From contig CAYYNB010000276.1 in NCBI GenBank assembly GCA_964472565.1, positions 1 to 5,055 of the forward strand: a stretch of DNA of 5,055 nt, in the 5' to 3' direction. Position numbers and translations under genes: made by a program. This DNA is from DATAMF01 sp964472565 (GTDB lineage Bacteria; Chloroflexota; Anaerolineae; Aggregatilineales; Aggregatilineaceae). Every line of letters begins with the position of its first letter. Position 1 is the stretch's first letter. A model generated the notes under the pieces. It was not told the origin of the DNA and did no database searches. It saw only the letters and a list, made by a program, of their open reading frames with translations. This document shows, in pieces, positions 1-4,612 of the stretch.

Positions 1-2
1 GC

Positions 3-44
3 ATGCGCTGGCATGGCAATTCAAGAGAGGATGGTGTGTGGTGA
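3..44 (+). CDS. possible 3' tail of an upstream gene (partial)
   Basis: A frame open to the left edge ends at TGA 42-44. This TGA overlaps the GTG at 41-43 in the four-base GTGA arrangement typical of coupled genes, so an upstream gene may end here (last residues MRWHGNSREDGVW). A second open frame entering from the left edge ends at TAA 58-60, and the downstream recombinase frame is itself open to the edge. Too little is visible to choose between them or to name a product. By analogy with the right end of the window, an intact recombinase gene just upstream would be a reasonable guess. Confidence 0.25.
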   Translation: MRWHGNSREDGVW

Positions 45-694
45 ACCATCCGTCCCATAACCCCTTTTCCGAACCGGATACTTATGGTCTAGCGCGTGTG
101 CTGGAAGGTGAGATAAGTATTGCACCGGGCATGAAGGTTCGTCACATGGAACCGCCGGATGACGATCCCCCGTCCATGAGTTGGCAGGTGTCAGCCCGCC
201 AGGTGGTGGATCTGGCCGAAGAAATCTTGTGGTCCGAATGGGGCGAGCAGGCCTTAGCTTACCTGGTCGGGCGTGTCAGTGACCGCCGCGAAGGCTATCA
301 ACGGCTGCTGCACGACGCACGCACAGGCAAGTTCTCCCATGTCGCGGTTGAGAACGCGGAACGCTTCGGGAGAAATGACGCCGAAGCCCTATCCGCCATT
401 GATGAACTGCACGCCTTTTCCGTAGCGGTGCGTTTTGCCGATTATCCTGATCTCGACCCCATCGACCCGGATGACCGGATCATGGTCAGCCTGTCGTTCG
501 CGCTGGCACGCCGCGAATCGATGAAGACTTCCCAGCGAGTGCGCGGGGGAATGTTCACCAAGTTGGAACATGGGGGACATGTCGGGCTGGCTCCGGATGG
601 CTATCGCAATATGGAGCGGCGCACACCCAGCACCGAGAAGTTGGACTATGGGCGCTATGATCGTGGATTGAACCTGATCCAGATCGTAGAGTGA
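38..694 (+). CDS. Degenerate serine recombinase, N-terminal part (frameshifted)
   Basis: This is the resolvase-like half of a large serine recombinase, a DNA strand-exchange enzyme family. Visible family blocks are REGYQRLLHDARTGKF (~85-99), ERFGRN (108-113, the usual DRxxR arginine motif with D changed to E), IDELHAFSVAVRFAD (121-135), SFALARRES (153-161) and GGHVGLAPDGYRN (179-191). The N-terminal YxRxS block with the nucleophilic serine is not recognisable. Aligned with the recombinase starting at 4539, its place is taken by MEPPDDDPPSMSWQ (37-50), and neither alternative frame restores it. The start is GTG 38, with AGAGAGG ending 7 bases upstream; GTG 41 is the alternative, and the frame is open to the window edge. 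After R209 (base 664) the reading frame leaves the family sequence and stops at 694. The continuation lies one frame back and is described in the next entry. Serine recombinase homology is confident; lack of activity is inferred. Confidence 0.8.
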   Translation: MVNHPSHNPFSEPDTYGLARVLEGEISIAPGMKVRHMEPPDDDPPSMSWQVSARQVVDLAEEILWSEWGEQALAYLVGRVSDRREGYQRLLHDARTGKFSHVAVENAERFGRNDAEALSAIDELHAFSVAVRFADYPDLDPIDPDDRIMVSLSFALARRESMKTSQRVRGGMFTKLEHGGHVGLAPDGYRNMERRTPSTEKLDYGRYDRGLNLIQIVE

Positions 695-1812
695 TCTGGC
701 GTTTCGCCTGGGATCTACTACTTACCAATCGCTACACCCTGGAAGAGATTTGCGAAGAGTTGCACGGGCGTGGCTACCGGCTGCGCAGCGGACGCCCCTT
801 TGTCCGCATTAACGAGAAAGGCAACCGGCTCCATGCCACCAATACGCTCTCCAATATCTTCCACAACTGGACTTATGCCGGATGGGTCGTGAGCGAAGAA
901 GCTGATATCCTGCCCAAGACGATTCGCGGTACCTGGGAACCTCTGATCGGCACTGATGAGTTTGAACATGGATTGGCCATTCTCCAGGAGCGAAACAATA
1001 AGCCCAATCCGCAGCACAAACATGTGTATCTCCTGACCGGGATGCTCTACCTGCAACCTCCCGGCGAGTCCCGGCTCATCCGGCTCACTGGCTCCACTCC
1101 CAATTCCAGCCGCGAGAGCGGGGGAACTTCTTATTATTGTGTCAAAAGCAGCAGTATCAACCTGCAATGCCAACCGATTGATGCCTATGTCGCGGCGGCG
1201 ATGCAGGCCATCCAGGTGGACCCTGCCCTGATCCCGGCTATTCAAAAATACTACATGGACGAAGTAGCGCACCAGATGGGACATTCGACGTCCACCGAAC
1301 GCCAGGGGTTGGATGCTGCGCTCAAAGCGATTGATGAGGAGGAAGCCCGTGCGCTCCGGTTGTTCGTGGCAGGCAAGATTACCGAATCAGTTTGGGATGG
1401 CTTGTGGCGCGAGTGGCAGGATCGGCGGCAAACGCTGCGTGAGAATAGGGAAGCCGCCGAGCGTGACAGTGAGTATCATATTGACAATCTGGATGCTGCA
1501 TTACACATCATTTCGAGAATTGGTGTACTATATCATCAGTTAGAGCGTCCGCAGCAGAAGAAGTTGCTGCGCGAAATGATTGACCGAATCGTGGTGAACG
1601 CTGAAGGAACGGTTTTGAGGATTGATTTACTGCCCCCTTTTGCTTATCTGCACAACCTCGCGTGCAGAACGCAATCAGCGGCGGAGGGTGAGGCGGAAAC
1701 AAAAACCAGCCTCCGGGCTGGTTTAAGTTTGACTTCTACCTTACGAGGTGGACCTGAGGAGAACCGGAACCCTACTATATCTGGTTGCTTGTTTCTTATC
1801 CTCTGCTTGTAG
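691..1812 (+). CDS. Degenerate serine recombinase, C-terminal part (frameshifted)
   Basis: Continuation of the preceding gene. A GTG at 691 overlaps the preceding stop (GTGA), but the same frame is open back to 661, where it reads WIEPDPDRRVIWRFAWDLLL, the expected family sequence. The GTG start is therefore probably an artefact of the frameshift. Numbered from 691, blocks include LLLTNRYTLEEICEELHGRG (9-28), SGRPF (33-37), NTLSNIFHNWTYAGW (51-65) and RGTWEPLIGTDEFEHGLAIL (79-98), together the recombinase DNA-binding domain. A zinc-ribbon region at ~115-160 keeps only C150 and C160, and LYLQPPG stands where the first CxxC pair is expected. An acidic helical, probably coiled-coil stretch follows at ~203-290, then LLREMIDRIVVNAEGTV and LLPPFAYL (292-320). 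The tail after ~320 looks unrelated to the family and is low in complexity. The gene ends 26 bases before repeat copy 1. Confidence 0.8.
   Translation: MIWRFAWDLLLTNRYTLEEICEELHGRGYRLRSGRPFVRINEKGNRLHATNTLSNIFHNWTYAGWVVSEEADILPKTIRGTWEPLIGTDEFEHGLAILQERNNKPNPQHKHVYLLTGMLYLQPPGESRLIRLTGSTPNSSRESGGTSYYCVKSSSINLQCQPIDAYVAAAMQAIQVDPALIPAIQKYYMDEVAHQMGHSTSTERQGLDAALKAIDEEEARALRLFVAGKITESVWDGLWREWQDRRQTLRENREAAERDSEYHIDNLDAALHIISRIGVLYHQLERPQQKKLLREMIDRIVVNAEGTVLRIDLLPPFAYLHNLACRTQSAAEGEAETKTSLRAGLSLTSTLRGGPEENRNPTISGCLFLILCL
1703..1724 (+). terminator. GC-rich hairpin near the recombinase 3' end
   Basis: AAACCAGCC (1703-1711) pairs perfectly with GGCTGGTTT (1716-1724) around the four-base loop TCCG. 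The right arm ends in TTT but only a weak, interrupted T-run follows (TTTAAGTTT), so it is a plausible but imperfect intrinsic terminator. It lies inside the annotated reading frame, after the last recognisable family block. This suggests that the ancestral gene stopped earlier and that the final ~50 residues are read-through. Confidence 0.45.
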
Positions 1813-1819
1813 CAGAAAC

Positions 1820-1827
1820 AGATTAAG
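1820..1827 (+). promoter_or_regulatory. AGATTAAG motif before repeat copy 1
   Basis: AGATTAAG also occurs at 2831-2838 (20 bases before the ATG at 2859) and 3678-3685 (22 bases before the ATG at 3708). A transition-only variant, AGACCGAA, lies at 4505-4512 before the ATG at 4539. Here the motif ends 11 bases before the ATG. It may be the outer part of the cassette repeat or a shared regulatory site; its function is unknown. Confidence 0.35.
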
Positions 1828-1838
1828 AAAAAACGCTC

Positions 1839-1904
1839 ATGTCTGAGAACAACTCCGATAATCGTTACCTGCACCTCATCCGCCTGGACTGCCCGCTGCC
1901 GCCG
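1839..1904 (+). repeat. Recombinase 5'-end repeat, copy 1
   Basis: This segment begins with ATG and encodes a peptide containing YLHLIRLDCPLPP, matching YLHLIRQDCPLPP at the start of the recombinase at 4539. The nucleotide core from ACCTGCACCTCATCCGCC through CTGCCGCCG matches copy 4 closely (Q to L at one codon). The first ~9 codons differ, with one extra codon. Similarity stops after CCGCCG at 1904. The short frame it opens, 1839-1925 (28 residues), runs into the 3' end of the convergent methyltransferase gene and ends at TAG. It is too short to be a functional recombinase. Confidence 0.8.
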
Positions 1905-1907
1905 CTC

Positions 1908-2618
1908 TTACCAGATGCCCGGTAGCAAACGATAGCGCACCCGCCGGGCATAGTCTTCGTAGCCCTCTAATTCGCGTTGCAGCGTGCGATCTTCAAGCGC
2001 CGTGCGGAGAATGAAACACACTACCGCCAGCAGACTGGGCACCAGCGCCCACCATGACATAAGCACCAGCGGCGTGGCCGATTGATATAGGATGGCGCCT
2101 GCGTAGCCCGGATGCCGAACCAACCGGTAGGGACCATGCGAGGCGACCGTGTGATTGCGCTCGTCCTGGATGCGGACGGTTGACGAGAAAAACCGGTTGG
2201 CCAGCATGGCCCAGAGGACGATCATGGATCCAACCACAAACAAGATAATGGCGGCGATCCAGAGGGGAGTGGGGACTTCACCGGACCACCCGAACCGTTC
2301 ATCGAGGCCTGCGGTCAGCCAGGTCAACAGCGGAAAGATCAGCACCGCTGGGATCACCAACCATAGGTCCCACGACTTGGTTCCCTCGCGTCGTTCCGAC
2401 CGCTCGGCGATCAGTTCCGGATTGGTCGGGATGAGCACCGCGGCGTCGATCAGGATAATCGCCACCATCAGTCCCAGGCAGACCCATCCTTCCACCCAGC
2501 GCAATGTCCCCGCTGAGAGAAACATAAGGGCGGCCACCACGACCAGGAAAACGATCTGTTTGCGTATCCAGAGCTGTACCCCTTGCTTGATCTCAGGTGA
2601 GAGTGGGCGAGTGCTCAT
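1908..2618 (-). CDS. Membrane isoprenylcysteine carboxyl methyltransferase-family protein
   Basis: A 236-residue integral membrane protein of the isoprenylcysteine carboxyl methyltransferase / phospholipid methyltransferase superfamily. These enzymes use S-adenosylmethionine to methylate lipid-linked or small membrane substrates; bacterial members mostly have no proven substrate. Hydrophobic segments lie at about 21-39, 46-64, 84-104, 117-139 and 175-205. The family signature is at the C-terminal end: HGPYRLVRHPGYAG (161-174) followed by a membrane hairpin, then RTALEDRTLQRELEGYEDYA (205-224) and a terminal RYRLLPGIW. These are the expected cofactor-binding RHPxY and ED elements. The ATG is preceded by a strong AGGAGG five bases away. 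Length is normal and the gene looks intact. It is the only gene transcribed against the array direction, and its 3' end abuts repeat copy 1. Family assignment is firm; substrate is unknown. Confidence 0.88.
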   Translation of the reverse strand: MSTRPLSPEIKQGVQLWIRKQIVFLVVVAALMFLSAGTLRWVEGWVCLGLMVAIILIDAAVLIPTNPELIAERSERREGTKSWDLWLVIPAVLIFPLLTWLTAGLDERFGWSGEVPTPLWIAAIILFVVGSMIVLWAMLANRFFSSTVRIQDERNHTVASHGPYRLVRHPGYAGAILYQSATPLVLMSWWALVPSLLAVVCFILRTALEDRTLQRELEGYEDYARRVRYRLLPGIW

Positions 2619-2623
2619 GGGAA

Positions 2624-2629
2624 CCTCCT
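2624..2629 (-). promoter_or_regulatory. Ribosome binding site of the membrane methyltransferase
   Basis: Read on the minus strand, AGGAGG lies five bases before the ATG whose last base is 2616. This is the strongest Shine-Dalgarno sequence in the window and fixes the start. A TATAGT hexamer on the same strand (2659-2664) could be a -10 element, but no matching -35 is seen. Confidence 0.75.
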
Positions 2630-2686
2630 GTTAAGCTCAGCATAGTTCGCGCTTCTTCACTATACGCTCGAATGGTTTGTGCGGAT

Positions 2687-2705
2687 CCCCCCTAAATTTG
2701 GGGGG
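2687..2705. repeat. Perfect inverted repeat CCCCCC-TAAATTT-GGGGGG
   Basis: Six C's and six G's flank a seven-base AT loop, forming a stable hairpin on either strand, with no T-run to make it a normal terminator. It sits in the non-coding stretch between the start of the minus-strand methyltransferase and repeat copy 2. It may be a small palindromic repeat element or a transcription insulator. The rest of 2630-2724 shows no gene. Confidence 0.6.
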
Positions 2706-2724
2706 TAGCAGGAACTCGTGTGAA

Positions 2725-2768
2725 TGCACCTCATCCGCCAGGACCGCTCACTGTTGTCCCCAATGCAC
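2725..2768 (+). repeat. Recombinase 5'-end repeat, copy 2 (decayed)
   Basis: TGCACCTCATCCGCCAGGAC (2725-2744) is the consensus core of the repeat. The next 24 bases align without gaps to the recombinase 5' end, with scattered changes that are mostly transitions. In frame it reads HLIRQDRSLLSPMH against HLIRQDCPLPPGTH in copies 3 and 4, so spacing to the last shared codon is conserved although the coding content has decayed. The upstream ~28 bases with the original ATG are not recognisable; a chance ATG at 2724 opens a 28-codon frame. This copy separates the methyltransferase cargo from the HNH cargo. Confidence 0.7.
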
Positions 2769-2839
2769 AAGCGAGACGACCTGACATTTGAGAGCGAAAT
2801 CTGTCACTGAGCCAAAGAGTGCTGTAAAATAGATTAAGC

Positions 2840-2854
2840 GTTCTAGTGGAGAAC
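2840..2854 (+). promoter_or_regulatory. Inverted repeat GTTCT-AGTGG-AGAAC over the start region of the HNH operon
   Basis: A perfect five-base inverted repeat with a five-base spacer lies just before the ATG at 2859, and GGAG (2848-2851), the likely ribosome binding site, falls within it. It could be an operator bound by the small first-gene product, or an RNA hairpin masking the ribosome site. TGTAAAAT (2823-2830) is a possible extended -10, without a convincing -35. The arms are short, so chance is possible. Confidence 0.35.
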
Positions 2855-2858
2855 TAAA

Positions 2859-3278
2859 ATGAGCGGTTACACAATTTCCATTCCCGACACTGTATATGAA
2901 AAGGCCAGGCTGGTTGCCCAGCTAACATCCCGGCAAGTCGATGATGTCATCCGCTCACGACTGGAAGATGCATTCGATGAACCCTTTTTGGGGTTGCCAG
3001 CCGATGAACAGTCCGAACTGAAAGCAATGGCGTTTTTGTCTGATGATGCGTTGTTTACTATGATGCGTGAACAGATGCCACGTGCTAAACAGGATCGCAT
3101 GTCCCTTCTCATGGATAAGAATACACATGGGACGATCACCGAGGAAGAAAGCACGGAACTCGCGGTCCTGGTTGAGGATGGACAGCGCCTTACACTTCGA
3201 AAAGCAACCGCGATGGATATTTTGATGGATCGGGGCTATGAATTGAGTCTCGATGACATGAAACCTGCCAATGAATGA
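2859..3278 (+). CDS. Small acidic protein paired with an HNH nuclease
   Basis: A 139-residue soluble protein. The N-terminus YTISIPDTVYEKARLVAQLTSRQVDDVIRSRLEDAF (split here as YTISIPDTVYEKARLV and TSRQVDDVIRSRLEDAF, residues 4-39) resembles the short strand plus two helices of ribbon-helix-helix or antitoxin-like proteins. The remainder is helical and acidic, with LPADEQSELKAMAFLSDDAL (46-65) and MDKNTHGTITEEESTELAVL (85-104). From memory, similar proteins occur directly before HNH endonuclease genes in Chloroflexota and Cyanobacteria; this was not searched. GGAG lies seven bases before the ATG. The stop codon overlaps the HNH gene by eight bases, so the two are very likely translated together. 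Whether it is an antitoxin, a DNA-binding partner or a structural subunit is not shown. Confidence 0.82.
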   Translation: MSGYTISIPDTVYEKARLVAQLTSRQVDDVIRSRLEDAFDEPFLGLPADEQSELKAMAFLSDDALFTMMREQMPRAKQDRMSLLMDKNTHGTITEEESTELAVLVEDGQRLTLRKATAMDILMDRGYELSLDDMKPANE

Positions 3279-3684
3279 GCTATCCTGGGCCGAAACAGTG
3301 CGGCGTGTTCACGAACGCGCCGCTTTTCATTGTGAATACTGTCAAACTGGGCAGCGTGTCACAGGGCAGGCCATGCATGTGGAACACATCAATCCGGCTG
3401 GTGACAATGACCTTGACAATCTTTGTCTTGCCTGTCCAACATGTAATCAAAGTAAATCCCAGGCAACCTCTGCCCCCGATCCTGAAACAAACGAAATCGT
3501 TCCGCTGTTCAATCCCAGAACACAGGTATGGTCAGAGCATTTCGAATGGATCCAAGATGGAACAATGCTTCGCGGGTTAACGCCTGTCGGTCGTGCAACG
3601 ATTGTCCGTCTGCGAATGAACATGCTTCGAATAGTGAATGCTGGCAAAGTCTGGGTACGGGCAGGTGAGCATCCACCAGATTAA
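3271..3684 (+). CDS. HNH endonuclease (McrA-like fold)
   Basis: A 137-residue HNH-family nuclease of the small, metal-dependent, DNA-cleaving type. The motif is complete: CEYC (21-24) and CPTC (55-58) form the two zinc-binding pairs. HVEHI (36-40) supplies the catalytic histidine region, DNL (49-51) the conserved asparagine, and N59 and K62 follow. The C-terminal part (FNPRTQVWSEHFEW, 80-93, and a basic helix around 109-121) is typical of stand-alone bacterial HNH proteins found beside a small acidic partner. The start at 3271 lies inside the upstream gene (eight-base overlap), arguing for coupled expression. The gene ends 23 bases before repeat copy 3 with no terminator between, so transcription probably continues into the next unit. 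Plausible roles include defence, toxin-like action or element maintenance; none is proven. Confidence 0.9.
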   Translation: MNELSWAETVRRVHERAAFHCEYCQTGQRVTGQAMHVEHINPAGDNDLDNLCLACPTCNQSKSQATSAPDPETNEIVPLFNPRTQVWSEHFEWIQDGTMLRGLTPVGRATIVRLRMNMLRIVNAGKVWVRAGEHPPD

Positions 3685-3707
3685 GCAAAGTTACAAAGGA
3701 AAAGCGC

Positions 3708-3781
3708 ATGTCCTCAAGTGACAACGCCCACTACCTGCATCTCATCCGCCAGGACTGCCCGCTTCCACCGGGAACGCACGT
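3708..3781 (+). repeat. Recombinase 5'-end repeat, copy 3
   Basis: From the ATG onward this matches copy 4 at 69 of 74 bases. The five differences all fall at third codon positions and all are silent (CAT/CAC, CGC/CGT, CTT/CTG, CCA/CCG, CAC/CAT), so the encoded 24 residues are identical. Similarity ends abruptly after CGCACGT, just where the recombinase catalytic domain would begin. The ribosome binding site AAAGGA (3695-3700) with a seven-base spacer is also shared in form with copy 4. Confidence 0.92.
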
Positions 3782-3815
3782 AAGAGGGATAAATGCCAGC
3801 CCTAGATCTGAATGA
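3708..3815 (+). CDS. Short leader-like frame made from the repeat
   Basis: The ATG and ribosome binding site of repeat copy 3 open a 35-residue frame. The first 24 residues equal the recombinase N-terminus, and the rest (VRGINASPRSE) comes from the cargo side. It overlaps the start of the downstream gene at 3793 by 23 bases, so ribosomes leaving it could restart on the cargo. It is either a simple truncated recombinase remnant or a leader peptide aiding cargo translation. No other function is suggested. Confidence 0.4.
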   Translation: MSSSDNAHYLHLIRQDCPLPPGTHVRGINASPRSE

Positions 3816-4506
3816 TTATTATTCTGCGGGATACTTCCTTATCCGCGAAAATATCATCCCGGCATGGCTCAATGAACCAGAAGAGCTTGTCCCTGATGAA
3901 ATCATTAGCCTTGAGTCTGAATTCTGCCCCAAATTCAATATTAGTTGGGGATGGGATACGACTAAGCCTACACAAGCCCTGGACTTTGGAGTAAATGAGT
4001 CAAAATGGGATGAATTTGAGCGTTGGTGCATAGAGGCTCATACGAAAGAGATTGATGTAGGGTGTATGTTTCACTCGACGGATGCCATTCGACGCTTCAT
4101 CAAACAGTTTATTTTTGAATCGAGATGGGAGAAGCTGATAGTTGTGGGGGTCGGTCTACACCATTCCTGTGAAGCTGATTGGAAAGAGCCTCATGGAACT
4201 GAAGGGGTTGAACTGCGCATCTTGAAGCACCTTCCGATAGAAACCGGCGGCCAAGTATTAGGTTTCGATGTTGCAAGTTATGCACACCACAATTTTGACC
4301 ATACATGGTTGAGTCATGGACACCATCGAGGTGTATTCCATGAGTTGGGCATTCGTCCAGGTAATCATGGCTTACTCCAAACACGGGCGGAAGCAGTTCT
4401 TGCACAAGAGTATGCTAACGCGCATGATGGATTTATCTACGAATATTGGCTCTTAGTCTCTTATCCTCTAGCGATTGTTCAGAATGGCGGAAATGGCATA
4501 GAATAG
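3793..4506 (+). CDS. Hypothetical histidine-rich soluble protein (cargo)
   Basis: A 237-residue protein that I do not recognise. There is no signal peptide or membrane segment. It has an N-terminal aromatic and acidic region (DLNDYYSAGYFLIRENIIPAW, 5-25; given here as DLNDYYSAGYFL and IRENIIPAW), tryptophans around 52-54, 72, 78 and 112, and a central strand LIVVGVGLHHS (115-125). A histidine cluster, HHNFDHTW and SHGHH (165-178), then H183 and H192, could bind metal, but no known motif fits. The C-terminal IYEYWLLVSYPLAIV is moderately hydrophobic. AGAGGG, four bases before the ATG, lies just past the end of repeat copy 3. The gene is visibly more AT-rich than the recombinases around it, consistent with a separate origin. 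It ends 32 bases before repeat copy 4, without a terminator. Confidence 0.8.
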   Translation: MPALDLNDYYSAGYFLIRENIIPAWLNEPEELVPDEIISLESEFCPKFNISWGWDTTKPTQALDFGVNESKWDEFERWCIEAHTKEIDVGCMFHSTDAIRRFIKQFIFESRWEKLIVVGVGLHHSCEADWKEPHGTEGVELRILKHLPIETGGQVLGFDVASYAHHNFDHTWLSHGHHRGVFHELGIRPGNHGLLQTRAEAVLAQEYANAHDGFIYEYWLLVSYPLAIVQNGGNGIE

Positions 4507-4538
4507 ACCGAACGTTCTCATCTGATAGGAAAATTTTC

Positions 4539-4612
4539 ATGTCCTCAAGTGACAACGCCCACTACCTGCACCTCATCCGTCAGGACTGCCCGCTGCCGCC
4601 GGGAACGCATGT
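4539..4612 (+). repeat. Recombinase 5'-end repeat, copy 4 (in place in the full gene)
   Basis: This is the copy that is still joined to a recombinase body, so it defines what the other three are: codons 1-24 of that gene plus two bases. It carries the same ATGTCCTCAAGTGACAACG start as copy 3 and a TAGGA ribosome binding site (4526-4530) eight bases upstream. In the proposed model it would be the active insertion site and the right end of the array. Confidence 0.9.

Larger units (their letters stand above)
38..1812 (+). pseudogene. Single large serine recombinase gene split by a one-base indel
   Basis: Joining the frame of 38-664 to the frame of 661-1812 restores one continuous protein of about 590 residues, a usual length for large serine recombinases. 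At the junction GRYDR is followed by WIEPDPD. One base appears to be missing at or near 664-666, where CGT GGA would need to read CGT TGG. No slippery heptamer or downstream structure suggests programmed frameshifting. The lesion may be real or a sequencing or assembly error; raw read coverage would decide. Apart from the frameshift, the lost catalytic block and the half zinc ribbon suggest either an inactive partner protein or a gene already decaying. Confidence 0.7.
1813..4538 (+). mobile_element. Putative serine-recombinase-linked cassette array
   Basis: Four copies of a recombinase 5' coding segment (starts ~1839, ~2697 by projection, 3708 and 4539) lie in the same direction, 0.8-1.0 kb apart. 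Each interval holds different cargo: a membrane methyltransferase, a small-protein/HNH pair, and an unknown protein. The last copy is continuous with a full recombinase catalytic domain, and a second, decayed recombinase precedes the first copy. The repeats, the abrupt loss of similarity after the same codon in copies 3 and 4, and the differing cargo are visible directly. The idea that the units are inserted by the adjacent recombinase is an inference. No transposase, terminal inverted repeat or tyrosine integrase is visible. Confidence 0.5.

Noticed and set aside
655..700. Programmed -1 frameshift linking the two recombinase frames
   Set aside because: No slippery heptamer near 664; a one-base indel explains the pattern more simply.
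718..1284. 188-codon minus-strand open frame opposite the recombinase
   Set aside because: Antisense shadow of well-conserved recombinase blocks, with no ribosome site or known domain.
1747..1830. Possible tRNA or tRNA remnant on the minus strand (the encoded tail GPEENRNPT resembles translated antisense tRNA T-arms)
   Set aside because: The T-arm does not pair cleanly and no matching 5' acceptor strand is found at the expected distance.
2155..2634. 159-codon open frame on the + strand opposite the methyltransferase
   Set aside because: Low-complexity composition rich in Arg, Ser and Thr, typical of an antisense shadow; the minus-strand frame has clear family motifs.
2687..2705. Intrinsic terminator at the C6/G6 inverted repeat
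   Set aside because: No T-run follows on either strand and no gene ends next to it; kept only as a palindromic repeat.
1839..4612. CRISPR array or integron attC sites
   Set aside because: There are only four repeats, 0.8-1.0 kb apart, with genes between them. They are coding segments without the folded inverted-repeat form of attC, and no tyrosine integrase is visible.
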